A stretch of DNA of 64,000 nt from JAVVHH01 sp964613945 (GCA_964613945.1 CAZTJC010000004.1:62001-126000); one strand, 5' to 3'. Shown: positions 10,308 to 18,946, counted from the first letter of the stretch. Made by a program: numbers and translations. The notes: generated by a model not told the origin, from the letters alone.

Positions 10308-11564
10308 TCAGCCATTCTGGGGCGGTTCCAGGTAGATCGGGCTCGCCAGGTACCGCCGCAGCCAGAACCGCGCCAACACCCCGAGCGCCGCCGCCACCGG
10401 CACCGCCAGTAGAACCCCCAGGAACCCGAACGCCGCCCCGCCCGCGAACAGCGCAAAGATCACCCACACCGCATGCAGCTCGACGCGATCGCCAAGGAAG
10501 CGCGGATAGATGACATACCCCTCGAGCAACTGCCCCACGACGAACACGCCGGCGACGACTGTCACCCCTTGCCAATGAAACTGCGCCAGGGCAAGCGCGA
10601 TGCTGGTCACGCCGCCGACCACGCTGCCGACATATGGGATGAACGACAGCAGCCCGGCCGCCATGCCGACGATCAGCCCCAGATCGAGCCCCACCACCGT
10701 GAGCCCCACCGCATAGAACGCCGCCAGCAGCACGCAGCAGATCGCCTGCCCACGCAGCCAGGCCGACAGGATGCGATCCACCTCCCGCGCCTGCGCCCGC
10801 AGTACCCCGGCATACCGCCGCGGCACCCAGCTATCCAGCCGCGCCACCGCACGCCGCCAATCGCGCAGCAGGTAGAACGCCACCACTGGCGTGACGACCA
10901 CCAGCGAGATGACGCTGAACAGCGCGAAGCCGCTGCCCACGATTCGCGTCAGCGTGCCGGCCACCCAGCCCAACATGGAGCCCGCCTGGCCCGCCACCAG
11001 GTCGCGCAGCTTCTCGTCCACGTAGTCCGACCCGAGCCCTTCCTGCAGCCGGTGCACCACGTCGCCGGCCCAGTTGCGGATCTCGACGACATAGGACGGC
11101 GCCCGGCTGACCAGCAGCCCGATCTGCGCCAGCAACAGCGGATAAAGCAGCAACGCGAACAGCAGCATCACCGCCAGCAAGGCGACGATCATGATGCCCG
11201 CCGCCACCCCGCGCGGCATGCCCAGGCGTGCCAGCCGCGTCGTGGGCGGGTCCAGGAAATAGGCGATGCACGCCGCGGCCACGAACGGCAGCAGGATCGA
11301 CGAGAACAGGTACAGCGCCACGCAGGCCGCCACCACCAGCCCAGCCAGCATCCCCAGCCGCTGCCCCTTGGTGGTCCGCTCGAGCGGCGGCGGCGCCGGC
11401 TCAGCCAAGCTGGCGATCTCTGTCGCCATGCCCGGCGCGACACCCGGCACGACACCCGATGCGATACTGGGCGCGTGACCCGGTGCGACACCGGGCGCGA
11501 TATCGGGCCGGGTCCGTGTTGCCGGGCCAGCGCTGCTGTGGTTGTTTCCGGCAAGGCCGCTCAT
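10308..11564 (-). CDS. AI-2E family transporter (PerM-like membrane protein)
   Basis: 418 residues. After a soluble, low-complexity leader of about 65 residues come two close membrane segments, a large amphipathic middle region, and four or five more segments, including the conserved SFIPYVGSVVGG motif that defines the family. These proteins move small solutes or ions; the substrate cannot be read from the sequence. The leader is built from VAPG-like tetrapeptides encoded by 12-bp tandem repeats. Only 40 bases separate this start from the divergent purM start, so a downstream start such as MATEIAS is possible. First gene of the hda-ppk1-ppx operon. Confidence 0.85.
   Translation of the reverse strand: MSGLAGNNHSSAGPATRTRPDIAPGVAPGHAPSIASGVVPGVAPGMATEIASLAEPAPPPLERTTKGQRLGMLAGLVVAACVALYLFSSILLPFVAAACIAYFLDPPTTRLARLGMPRGVAAGIMIVALLAVMLLFALLLYPLLLAQIGLLVSRAPSYVVEIRNWAGDVVHRLQEGLGSDYVDEKLRDLVAGQAGSMLGWVAGTLTRIVGSGFALFSVISLVVVTPVVAFYLLRDWRRAVARLDSWVPRRYAGVLRAQAREVDRILSAWLRGQAICCVLLAAFYAVGLTVVGLDLGLIVGMAAGLLSFIPYVGSVVGGVTSIALALAQFHWQGVTVVAGVFVVGQLLEGYVIYPRFLGDRVELHAVWVIFALFAGGAAFGFLGVLLAVPVAAALGVLARFWLRRYLASPIYLEPPQNG
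11431..11514. repeat. 12-bp tandem repeat, seven imperfect copies
   Basis: Seven consecutive 12-base units run from 11431 to 11514: CCCGGCGCGACA, CCCGGCACGACA, CCCGATGCGATA, CTGGGCGCGTGA, CCCGGTGCGACA, CCGGGCGCGATA, and a diverged last unit. Read on the minus strand in the permease frame, each gives a tetrapeptide of the type V/I-A-P-G. The period is a multiple of three, so copy changes would keep the frame. Confidence 0.85.
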
Positions 11565-11604
11565 TCCCGCAGTCTAACCGCCTCCCAAGACAGAGTCTTT
11601 CCCG

Positions 11605-12696
11605 ATGAGCCGTTCCGAACCCGACAATATGATGACCTCCCGCGACGGCGTCGCACTGACGTACCGCGACGCGGGCGTGGACATCGAGGCTGGTGACGCC
11701 CTCGTCGATCGCATTAAGCCGCTCGCCCGCGCCACCGATCGCGTCGGCACCATGGGCGGCCTCGGCGGCTTCGGCGCCCTGTTCGACCTCAAGGCCGCCG
11801 GCTTCCGCGACCCGGTGCTGGTCAGCACCACCGACGGCGTCGGCACCAAGCTCAAGATCGCCATCGACGCCGGCATCCACGACACCGTGGGCATCGACCT
11901 GGTCGCCATGTGCGTCAACGACCTCGTGGTCCAGGGCGCCGAGCCGTTGTTCTTCCTGGACTATTTCGCCACCGGCGCGCTCGACGTGGCCCATGCCGCC
12001 AGCGTCGTCTCCGGCATCGCCGAAGGCTGCAAGCAGGCCGGCTGCGCCCTGGTCGGCGGCGAAACGGCGGAGATGCCCGGCCTCTATCGCGGCGGCGATT
12101 ATGATCTCGCCGGCTTCAGCGTCGGCGCCGCCGAACGCGAGGCCCTGCTCCCCGCCGGCGTGGCTCCTGGCGACACCATCCTCGGCCTGCTCAGCACCGG
12201 GGTGCACAGCAACGGCTTTTCGCTGGTTCGCCGCATCGTCGAGGCCAGCGGCCTGACCTGGGAAAGCCCGGCCTCCTTCGATGCCGAGCGCAGCCTCGGC
12301 GCCGCCCTGCTCGCGCCCACCAAGATCTACGTGCGGCCCATGCTCGCGCTGCACCGCGCCGGCCTGCTGAAGGCTGCCGCGCACATCACCGGCGGCGGCC
12401 TCCCGGGCAACCTCCCCCGCGTCCTCCCCGCCGGTACCCGCGCCGCCATCGACGCCGCGGCCTGGCCGGTCCCGCCAGTCTTCCGCTGGCTCGCCGGCGT
12501 CGGCGGCGTCGCGGATGCCGAGATGCTCCGGGTCTTCAACTGCGGCATCGGCATGACCCTGGTCGTCGCCGACCCGGCCGCCGCCATCGCGCTCCTGGCC
12601 GAGCACGGCGAACACGCCGTCGCCATCGGCACGATCGAACCGGCCGACGGGGAGCCCCGGGCCGACATCGCCGTCCCGGATGGCTGGCTGGCGTGA
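11605..12696 (+). CDS. purM: Phosphoribosylformylglycinamidine cyclo-ligase
   Basis: Forms AIR from FGAM with ATP, fifth step of purine synthesis. The 363-residue protein has the PurM signatures LTYRDAGVDIEAGD, GGFGALFDL, DGVGTKLKIA, DLVAMCVNDLVVQGAEPLFF and the catalytic-loop GGETAEMPG. Normal length. It overlaps purN by four bases (GTGA), forming a classic purMN operon. Transcription must start in or near the 40-base gap shared with the leftward permease gene. Confidence 0.97.
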   Translation: MSRSEPDNMMTSRDGVALTYRDAGVDIEAGDALVDRIKPLARATDRVGTMGGLGGFGALFDLKAAGFRDPVLVSTTDGVGTKLKIAIDAGIHDTVGIDLVAMCVNDLVVQGAEPLFFLDYFATGALDVAHAASVVSGIAEGCKQAGCALVGGETAEMPGLYRGGDYDLAGFSVGAAEREALLPAGVAPGDTILGLLSTGVHSNGFSLVRRIVEASGLTWESPASFDAERSLGAALLAPTKIYVRPMLALHRAGLLKAAAHITGGGLPGNLPRVLPAGTRAAIDAAAWPVPPVFRWLAGVGGVADAEMLRVFNCGIGMTLVVADPAAAIALLAEHGEHAVAIGTIEPADGEPRADIAVPDGWLA

Positions 12697-13328
12697 GCCG
12701 CGTCGGCATCCTGTTCAGCGGCCGTGGCAGCAACATGGGCGCCCTACTGAGGGCCGCTGCGGCACTGGGCTTTCCCGGCGAGATCGTCCTGGCCATCAGC
12801 AACGTCCCCGGCGCTGGCGGCTTCGACCTGGCGGTCGCCCACGGCGTCCCCTCGCTCTGCATCGATCACCGCCCCTTCGCCGGTGACCGTGGTGCCCACG
12901 AACGCGCCATCGACGCCGCGCTCCACGAGGCCGGCGTCACCCTGGTCTGCCTCGCCGGCTACATGCGCCGCCTCACCCCGTTCCTGGTTGGGCAATGGGC
13001 CGGCCGCATGCTCAACATCCACCCCAGCCTGCTGCCATCCTTTCCCGGCCTGCACACGCATCGCCGCGCGCTCGACGCCGGCGTGAAGCTGCACGGCTGC
13101 ACCGTGCACGTCGTCACCGACATCGTCGATGAAGGCCCGATCCTGGCCCAGGCCGCGATCCCCGTCCTGCCCGACGACGACGAGGACACGCTTGCCGCCC
13201 GCATCCTGACCCAGGAACATGCGCTCTACCCGGCGACCCTGGAACGCTTCCTCCGCGACGTTCCCGGCCACTTCGATCCGGATGCTGCCCTGCTGAACCC
13301 CTTGCCGATCCCGCCCCCGGCACCGTAG
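12693..13328 (+). CDS. purN: Phosphoribosylglycinamide formyltransferase
   Basis: Transfers a formyl group from 10-formyltetrahydrofolate to GAR. 211 residues, starting with GTG inside the purM stop. Visible are the N-terminal nucleotide-binding loop FSGRGSNMGAL, the folate and catalytic motif NIHPSLLPSFPG (with the conserved Asn and His), and HVVTDIVDEGPILAQ carrying the catalytic Asp. Usual length for the family. Confidence 0.96.
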   Translation: MSRVGILFSGRGSNMGALLRAAAALGFPGEIVLAISNVPGAGGFDLAVAHGVPSLCIDHRPFAGDRGAHERAIDAALHEAGVTLVCLAGYMRRLTPFLVGQWAGRMLNIHPSLLPSFPGLHTHRRALDAGVKLHGCTVHVVTDIVDEGPILAQAAIPVLPDDDEDTLAARILTQEHALYPATLERFLRDVPGHFDPDAALLNPLPIPPPAP

Positions 13329-13349
13329 AAGCCCCTTATCGAACGAGGC

Positions 13350-13514
13350 ATGACCATGGCGCAGATCCAGCAGGAAACCCGGGACTCCGACCCGATCACC
13401 CAATCCTTCGTGGTCGATCGCCAGGCGTTCTGGAATCGTTTCACCAGCTTCAGCACCTATGCCGCCGGCGCGGTCGTGCTCCTGCTCGTCTTCATGTGGC
13501 TTTTCCTGGTCTAG
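13350..13514 (+). CDS. Small single-span membrane protein, aa3-type cytochrome c oxidase subunit IV-like
   Basis: A 54-residue protein (MTMAQIQQET to VFMWLFLV). A polar N-terminal half with DRQAFWNRFTSF precedes one C-terminal membrane helix of about 20 residues, the layout of the bacterial aa3 oxidase subunit IV family that stabilises heme-copper oxidase. No oxidase genes are nearby, so the assignment is by size and layout. A start at ATG 13356 is equally possible. It lies 21 bases after purN with a GAACGAGG upstream and ends six bases before the convergent dehydrogenase. Confidence 0.6.
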   Translation: MTMAQIQQETRDSDPITQSFVVDRQAFWNRFTSFSTYAAGAVVLLLVFMWLFLV

Positions 13515-13520
13515 CCTGCC

Positions 13521-14564
13521 CTAGTACATGAGGTTCGTGTCCAGCACGTTCCTCATGTCGGTCCGCCGGCCTTCGAGCCAGCACATGAGGTTGTAGCAGA
13601 ACACGTCGGTGATCCGGGCGTTCTCGCGCTCTACCGTGCTCGCGGAATGCGGGCTGATCAGCACGTTCGGCATTGCCCAAAGCGGGCTCTCCACCAGCAG
13701 CGGCTCCGGATCGGTCACGTCCAGCGCCGCGAAGCCGACCTGCCCCGAGCGGAGCGCGTCGATCAGCGCATCCTGATCGATCGTCTGCCCGCGCCCGATG
13801 TTGACGAACATCACTCCCGGCCGCATCTCGCCGAACGCGCGCGCATCCAGCATCCGCTCGGTCGAAGGCGTGTGCGGCACCGTCATCACCACGGCATCTG
13901 CCATGCCCAGCGCCAGCGGCAACTCACTCGCCGGCATCACTGCGTCGAACATCGCGGCATGCGCCCGGCTACGGGCCGGGTCGCGCGCCACCGCGATCAC
14001 CCGCATGTCGAGCGCACGGGCCACCTTGGCGCAGCCGCGCGCCAGGTCGCCGGCCCCGATCAGCACCAGCGTCCGCCCCGCCAGATCCTCCCCGGCATGC
14101 CGCTGCCAGCGCCGCTCCGCCTGCTCGGCCCGCAGCCGGTCGTAGCCGCGCAGGTGCGCCAGCAGCGCCATGAACACCCACTCTGCCAACGGCCCGGCAT
14201 GTACCCCGCGCGCCGTCGTCACCAGGATGCCCAGCGCATCCAGCCCCAGCCGTGCCACGCGCGGCCCCACTCCGGTGCTGGTCGCCTGCACCCAGGCCAG
14301 CTTGGACAGGTGCGGCAGGTCGCCGGCGGCCGGCAGGTCGAACAGGATGGTCGCCCGTGCCAGCATGCCCTGCCACCGCGCCTGCTGCTCCGGCGTGCGC
14401 TGAAACGCCGGGTCGCCACCGTGATCGCCCGCGAACCGCGGCGCCGGCAGCAGCAGCGGGTCGTGCAGCACCAGCAGCCGATCCGGCGCCACCGCCCGGA
14501 TCCGGGCAACCAGGGCTTCCTCGAGCGGCGACGTGACGAGAACGGTGGCAATGGCTTGCTGCAT
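13521..14564 (-). CDS. D-2-hydroxyacid dehydrogenase, NAD(P)-binding
   Basis: 347 residues. The NAD-binding loop is GAGDLARGCA, a variant of GxGxxG in which the third glycine is alanine. The catalytic set is present: Arg in NIGRGQ, Glu in DVTDPEPL, and His in VLISPHSA. The N-terminal substrate domain is divergent, so the substrate (glyoxylate, hydroxypyruvate or another 2-oxoacid) cannot be told. Start ATG at 14564 is chosen because the preceding in-frame sequence, which reaches to 15305, is the shadow of minC. It stands alone, divergent from minC. Confidence 0.88.
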   Translation of the reverse strand: MQQAIATVLVTSPLEEALVARIRAVAPDRLLVLHDPLLLPAPRFAGDHGGDPAFQRTPEQQARWQGMLARATILFDLPAAGDLPHLSKLAWVQATSTGVGPRVARLGLDALGILVTTARGVHAGPLAEWVFMALLAHLRGYDRLRAEQAERRWQRHAGEDLAGRTLVLIGAGDLARGCAKVARALDMRVIAVARDPARSRAHAAMFDAVMPASELPLALGMADAVVMTVPHTPSTERMLDARAFGEMRPGVMFVNIGRGQTIDQDALIDALRSGQVGFAALDVTDPEPLLVESPLWAMPNVLISPHSASTVERENARITDVFCYNLMCWLEGRRTDMRNVLDTNLMY

Positions 14565-14670
14565 TGTAGAAGCCGACCATGGCACGGCGTCTCCGGTCAA
14601 TCGGCAAGGCGGTGTGAAGGGGGTGCGACATGCGGAATCGGTTGACCCTGCCGCCCCCGGCGGATACGCC

Positions 14671-15393
14671 ATGTTGATCGTGAGCACCGACGCCCGACCC
14701 ATCAATTCTGCACGCCCGTTCGTGCGTCTGCGCGGGCGATCCTTCATGGCCGTCGTGCTGATGCCGGACCCGCCGGTCGAAGCCTGGCTTGAACAGCTCG
14801 ACGCCCAGCTCGCCCGCTCCCCGAAATTCTTCGACGGCCGCGCCGTTCTGCTCGACTTCACCGCGCTGGCCGGCCACGAGCGCAGCTTTCCGACGCTGCT
14901 GGACGAGATGAAGCGCCGCGCCATCCGGGTCGTCGGCGTCGAAGGCGTCGATCCCAACCGCTTCGGCGACGACATGCCGCCCGTGCTGGCCGGCGGCCGC
15001 CATGTCTCCGTCACCGCCGACGAACCGCCGCCGCCCGAGATCAAGCAGCCGGAGCCGATCTCGCTGGTCCTCGACTCGCCGGTCCGCTCCGGCCAGAGCA
15101 TCAATTTTCCCGGCGGTGACGTCACGGTCATTGGCTCGGTCGCCTCCGGCTCCGAGATTCTCGCCGGAGGCTCGATCCACGTGTACGGAACGCTGCGCGG
15201 CCGCGCCATCGCCGGGCTGCTCGGCGCGCACGGCACGTCCCGCCCCCGCATCTTCTGTCGCAAGTTGGACGCCGAACTGCTGGCCATCGACGGCGTGTAT
15301 CGCACGGCCGAAGAGATCGACCCGAAACTCCATGGCCGCGCCGTTCAAGCGTGGCTCGACGGCGACCAGCTCCGCGTCGCGGCACTCGACTAA
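14671..15393 (+). CDS. minC: Septum site-determining protein MinC
   Basis: 240 residues, inhibitor of FtsZ polymerisation recruited by MinD. The N-terminal domain contains FVRLRGRSFMAVVLMP; after a proline-rich linker (ADEPPPPEIKQPEP) comes the C-terminal beta-helix dimer domain with VRSGQSINFPGGDVTV, IHVYGTLRGRAIAGL and the MinD-binding RIFCRKLDAELLAIDG. ATG at 14671 begins at the family start; the frame is open further upstream to 14533 but without homology. First gene of minCDE. Confidence 0.95.
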   Translation: MLIVSTDARPINSARPFVRLRGRSFMAVVLMPDPPVEAWLEQLDAQLARSPKFFDGRAVLLDFTALAGHERSFPTLLDEMKRRAIRVVGVEGVDPNRFGDDMPPVLAGGRHVSVTADEPPPPEIKQPEPISLVLDSPVRSGQSINFPGGDVTVIGSVASGSEILAGGSIHVYGTLRGRAIAGLLGAHGTSRPRIFCRKLDAELLAIDGVYRTAEEIDPKLHGRAVQAWLDGDQLRVAALD

Positions 15394-15413
15394 AAAACTA
15401 GAGGAGTAAGCCC

Positions 15414-16229
15414 ATGGCCAAAGTATTGGTCGTAACGTCCGGCAAGGGTGGCGTCGGCAAGACCACATCGACCGCAGCCCTCGGCGCCGGGCTCGCGAGC
15501 CTGGGCCAGAACGTCTGCGTCGTCGATTTCGACGTCGGCCTGCGCAACCTCGACCTCATCATGGGCGCCGAGCGCCGGGTCGTGTTCGACCTGATCAACG
15601 TGACCCAGGGCGACGCCAAGCTCAGCCAGGCGCTGATCCGCGACAAGCGGCTGGAGACGCTGCACCTCCTGCCGGCCAGCCAGACCCGCGACAAGGATGC
15701 CCTGACCTCCGAGGGCGTCGCCCGCGTGATGTCCGAGTTGCGCGAGAAGTTCGACTGGGTCATCTGCGACAGCCCGGCCGGCATCGAGCGCGGCGCCCTG
15801 CTGGCGATGTACCATGCCGACGTCGCCGTGGTCGTCACCAACCCCGAGGTCAGCTCCGTCCGCGACAGCGACCGCATCATCGGCATGCTGGACAGCAAGA
15901 CCGCCCGCGCCGAAGCCGGCCAGCGCGTCGAGAAGCACCTGCTGCTCACCCGCTACGACCCGCTGCGCGCCCAGCGCGGCGACATGCTGCGCACGGAGGA
16001 CGTGCTCGAGATCCTGTCCATCCCGCTGCTCGGCATCATCCCGGAAAGCCAGGACGTGCTGAAGGCCAGCAACGTCGGTTCCCCCGTTACCCTGGCCGAC
16101 CCGGCCTCCCCGCCGGCCCGTGCCTACATGGACGCCGTGCGCCGCCTCAAGGGCGAGGAGGTCGAGATGTCGGTGCCTGCCGAGAAGAAGAGCCTCCTCG
16201 GCAAGCTGTTCGGACGGAGGGTCGCGTGA
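15414..16229 (+). CDS. minD: Septum site-determining protein MinD
   Basis: 271-residue ATPase that binds the membrane, recruits MinC, and oscillates under MinE. The deviant Walker A is SGKGGVGKTTS near residue 8, followed by DVGLRNLDLIMGAERR, CDSPAGIERGALL and a C-terminal amphipathic membrane-targeting tail (KKSLLGKLFGRRVA). A strong GAGGAG ribosome site precedes the ATG. It overlaps minE by four bases. Confidence 0.98.
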   Translation: MAKVLVVTSGKGGVGKTTSTAALGAGLASLGQNVCVVDFDVGLRNLDLIMGAERRVVFDLINVTQGDAKLSQALIRDKRLETLHLLPASQTRDKDALTSEGVARVMSELREKFDWVICDSPAGIERGALLAMYHADVAVVVTNPEVSSVRDSDRIIGMLDSKTARAEAGQRVEKHLLLTRYDPLRAQRGDMLRTEDVLEILSIPLLGIIPESQDVLKASNVGSPVTLADPASPPARAYMDAVRRLKGEEVEMSVPAEKKSLLGKLFGRRVA

Positions 16230-16483
16230 GCGTCTTTAACTGGTTTCGCCCCAAGAGCACCGCCCCGGTCGCCCGCGAACGCCTCAAAATGGTGCTGGCC
16301 CATGAGCGGGTCGGCAACACTCACTCGCAACTCATCGCGGTGCTGCAGGAGGAGATCATCGCCGTGATCGCCAAACACATGCAGATCGACCGCGACAAGG
16401 TCTCCATCAAGCTCGACAAGAACGAGGACGTGAACACGCTCGAGATCGACATCGAGATGCCGTCGCAACTCGCTTCTACTTAA
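16226..16483 (+). CDS. minE: Cell division topological specificity factor MinE
   Basis: 85 residues. The N-terminal anti-MinCD helix is seen in VARERLKMVLAHERV and the topological domain follows with LQEEIIAVIAKHMQI and DKVSIKLDKNEDVNTLEIDIE. GTG start overlaps the minD stop as GTGA, so translation is coupled. The TAA stop is shared base for base with the stop of the convergent isochorismatase-like gene (TTAA, 16480-16483). Confidence 0.97.
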   Translation: MSVFNWFRPKSTAPVARERLKMVLAHERVGNTHSQLIAVLQEEIIAVIAKHMQIDRDKVSIKLDKNEDVNTLEIDIEMPSQLAST

Positions 16484-17219
16484 TCGATCAAGCCAACAGC
16501 GCTCAGCTTCAAACGCTCCGGCAGGCGTGGGGCGTGCGTGAGGTTCCACGCGACATACTGCTCGTTATACAGCGTGCTCGACACCATCCCGTCGACCGGC
16601 ACCACGACATCGAAGCCGCGGAACACCGCCGACGCCGCCGTTTCCATCACCGCGCCTTCGGCCGCCGACCCGATCGTCACCACCGTCTTGATCCCGCGAT
16701 CCCTGAGTAGCCCTTCGAGCCCGGTCCCCACGAATTTGTCCGGCGGTCCCGTGACCTCCGGCTCCGCGCCCAGCTTGGCCACCGCCGGCAGGATATCGGC
16801 CGCCTTGCTCGCCGCTCCCAGAGTGTAGATCACCACCCATTTCTTCTCCCGCGCATGGGCGAGCAACGGCTGCACGTGCTGCGCCATCGCCGGGCACCGT
16901 GGCCGTTGCTGCGGGTCGCAGGTCTGGCTCGCCAGATCCAGCACCAGCAGCGCCGTCGTCGTCGGATCGAGACTCACGCGCGATGCTGTCGGCTTGTCGG
17001 TCGGTGCCGTGATCGTGGACCATTGATCCAGCACGCCCTGCGCGGCGGCCGGCGTCGCCAGGCTCAGCCCCACCATCAACNNNNNNNNNNNNNNNNNNNN
17101 NNNNNNNNNNNNNNNNNNNNNNNNNNNNNNNNNNNNNNNNNNNNNNNNNNNNNNNNNNNNNNNNNNNNNNNNNNNNNNNNCAGGCTCAGCCCCACCATCA
17201 ACGCCCATCCCAATCGCAT
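16480..17219 (-). CDS. Secreted isochorismatase-like protein lacking the catalytic cysteine; interrupted by the assembly gap
   Basis: The start ATG at 17219 lies right of the N run and the body left of it. Collapsing the 100 N and one copy of the 22-base flanking repeat joins them in one frame and gives a 205-residue protein with a clear signal peptide (MRLGWALMVGLSLATPAAA, then QGVLDQW). The isochorismatase fold shows LLVLDLASQTCDP (conserved Asp) and PDKFVGTGL (Lys), but the site of the nucleophilic Cys, in GSAAEGAVMETA, is alanine. It is therefore probably not a classic cysteine hydrolase. Stop codon shared with minE. Confidence 0.8.
17059..17202. other. Scaffold gap (100 N, 17081-17180) flanked by an identical 22-base sequence
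   Basis: The 22 bases at 17059-17080, immediately before the N run, are identical to 17181-17202 immediately after it. This is what an assembler leaves when two contigs overlap by less than its threshold and are padded with an arbitrary 100 N. Removing the padding and one repeat copy restores a continuous reading frame, which supports a false gap rather than missing sequence. Confidence 0.9.
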
Positions 17220-17259
17220 TACTCTCGTCCCCGCCACCGTGTCGTGGCACCATGACCGC

Positions 17260-17439
17260 ATGGGCGACATCGTCAATCTCCGCCGGATCAAGAAAGCCAA
17301 GATGCGGGCAGAAGCCGCGGTTCAGGCCGCCGAGAACCGCAGCCGATCCGGCCGCACCAAGCAGGAGCGCGAGGCCGACGCGAAGCGCGACGCCCTGGTC
17401 GCCCGTACGCTCGACGACGCCCGCCTCACCGAAACCTAG
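17260..17439 (+). CDS. DUF4169 family protein
   Basis: 59 residues, MGDIVNLRRIKKAKMRAEAA, then a charged helix with ENRSRSGRTKQERE. The start MGDIVNL and the RxxFGRTK-like element are typical of DUF4169, a small alphaproteobacterial family of unknown function, predicted helical and cytoplasmic. It is divergent from the isochorismatase-like gene by 40 bases and shares its TAG stop with the convergent rppH (CTAG, 17436-17439). An overlapping frame from ATG 17252 has no family match. Confidence 0.85.
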   Translation: MGDIVNLRRIKKAKMRAEAAVQAAENRSRSGRTKQEREADAKRDALVARTLDDARLTET

Positions 17440-17924
17440 CCGGGCACCGCATACTCGGCGAAATCGCGCGCCAGCACCTGGTAAATCGGCAGCTTGAACG
17501 GCACTGCCATCGCCGGCAGGTCGGCCAATGGCGCCCAACGCCAGGCGTCGAACTCCGGATGCGGGTCGAGGTCCAGCCGGATATCGGCATCCTCGCCCTC
17601 GAAGCGCAGCGCGAACCAACGCTGCCGCTGCCCGCGAAACTTCCCGCCCAGCGCCTTGCCCACCAGCTCCGGCGGCAGATCATAGGTCAGCCATTCCGGG
17701 TGCTCCCCGATGATCCTGGCCCGCGCCGTGCCGATCTCCTCCTCCAGCTCGCGGAAGATGGCGACCGCGGGGTCCTCGTCGGCATCGATCCCGCCTTGCG
17801 GCAACTGCCATCCGCCCGGTGCGCCTTCCGCGTTCGGGAAGTCTGCCCGCCGCGCCACGAAGACCAGCCCGGCCCGGTTGAATAACGCGGCCCCCACGTT
17901 CGGCCGATACGGCAACGTGCTCAT
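17436..17924 (-). CDS. rppH: RNA pyrophosphohydrolase RppH (NUDIX)
   Basis: 162 residues. Removes pyrophosphate from the 5' end of mRNA, starting decay; related enzymes split dinucleoside polyphosphates. It begins YRPNVGAALFN, followed by GGWQLPQGGID and a complete NUDIX box (G-x5-E-x7-REL-x-EE-x-G, about residues 42-64), then WFALRFEG and WAPLADLPAM. Its start overlaps the end of the deacetylase gene by four bases (ATGA), so it is the last gene of the ctpA-deacetylase-rppH run. Confidence 0.95.
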   Translation of the reverse strand: MSTLPYRPNVGAALFNRAGLVFVARRADFPNAEGAPGGWQLPQGGIDADEDPAVAIFRELEEEIGTARARIIGEHPEWLTYDLPPELVGKALGGKFRGQRQRWFALRFEGEDADIRLDLDPHPEFDAWRWAPLADLPAMAVPFKLPIYQVLARDFAEYAVPG

Positions 17925-18946
17925 TTATGCGCCTCCGCTTCGGTCACCGCAGGATTGATGAGAGCGCTCACCGGCACCAGCGCGATGCCCCGGTCGCCCA
18001 GTCCGCGCGACCACGCCGCGATCCGTTCTATCGTCACCGGCCGCAGCGGCCCGGCGAACCCCAGCGCCGACCCTTTTTCGCGCGCCATCCGCTCCAGCGC
18101 CGCCAGCTTGCCCTCGATCTCCGCCCGTGACGGCGGATCATCGATCACGGCGTCCACACCCCGCCCTGGCACATCGGAGAGCTTGTCCACGCTCTTGCCC
18201 GGCCGCGGGTCGACATAAAGCAGACCGCGCCGCTGCAACTCGTCCAGCACTGCCCGCAAGCTGCTCGACTGTTCGGCAAACCGCTCGCCCCGCATCGCGT
18301 CCAGCGCCCCGATCGCGCCGACATAGCCCTGGATGCGGCTCAAGCTCCACTCGAGGTTGACCGCATTCTGCGCCGGCGCCGCGCCAGTCAGCAGCGACTT
18401 GCTGCCGGCATCGTTCAACGGATAACCCGATGGCTCCAGCGGCAACGACACCAGCATTTCATGCCCGAGCGTGCGCGACAGCTCCATCAACGCATCCGAG
18501 CGGGTCGCATAAGGCGAGAAACTCAACGACACCGGCCCCGGCAGCGCCTGCATCGCGTCCCGGCTCTCCGTCTCCGACATGCCGAGCCCGGTAATCACCA
18601 GGGCGATCTTTGGTCGCCGATCTCCGGTGTCGGCTGCCCGCGCATACACGCTGCGCGCGACCCGGCCATCCGCCGCCACCCGCGGCAGCATCGCTGGCGG
18701 AAACAGCTTAGACGGTTCCAGCAACGCCGCTTGCGGCGGCATGATCTGCCCGGGCGGCAGCGCCGGCGGCGGCACCGGTGCCACCGGCGGCAGTTCGGCC
18801 GCAGCATGCAGCGGTTCGGCCGGGGGTGTCGGTGGCCCCAGATAGGCCAGCACACCCACGGTAATCACAGCTATGCCGCCGACGGCCGCCCAGAAGGCGC
18901 CAAGCCTGCGCCAACCGGATCGGCGGCGCGGGCTGCCGATCGCCAA
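17921..18946 (-). CDS. Divergent polysaccharide deacetylase family protein
   Basis: 341 residues: an N-terminal membrane anchor (about 15-37), a proline-rich periplasmic linker, and a catalytic-type domain with KIALVITGLGMSE, PLEPSGYPLNDAGSKSLLT, LYVDPRPGKS and ALGFAGPLRPVTIERIAAW. This is the divergent polysaccharide deacetylase (DUF610/YibQ) family, periplasmic and usually next to the ctpA protease and envC, as here. The real substrate is not established. Seven bases separate it from ctpA. Confidence 0.92.
   Translation of the reverse strand: MAIGSPRRRSGWRRLGAFWAAVGGIAVITVGVLAYLGPPTPPAEPLHAAAELPPVAPVPPPALPPGQIMPPQAALLEPSKLFPPAMLPRVAADGRVARSVYARAADTGDRRPKIALVITGLGMSETESRDAMQALPGPVSLSFSPYATRSDALMELSRTLGHEMLVSLPLEPSGYPLNDAGSKSLLTGAAPAQNAVNLEWSLSRIQGYVGAIGALDAMRGERFAEQSSSLRAVLDELQRRGLLYVDPRPGKSVDKLSDVPGRGVDAVIDDPPSRAEIEGKLAALERMAREKGSALGFAGPLRPVTIERIAAWSRGLGDRGIALVPVSALINPAVTEAEAHK

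Noticed and set aside
11431..11514. Possible CRISPR array
   Set aside because: Units are 12 bases, directly tandem with no spacers, and lie within a coding frame.
17252..17497. Alternative 81-codon plus-strand frame starting eight bases before DUF4169
   Set aside because: The overlapping 59-residue frame matches DUF4169 from its first residue; the alternative has an arginine- and serine-rich shadow composition.
16480..17619. Continuous frame through the N run on the minus strand
   Set aside because: It depends on reading 100 arbitrary N in frame. Collapsing the flanking repeat shifts the frame and gives a better protein with a signal peptide.
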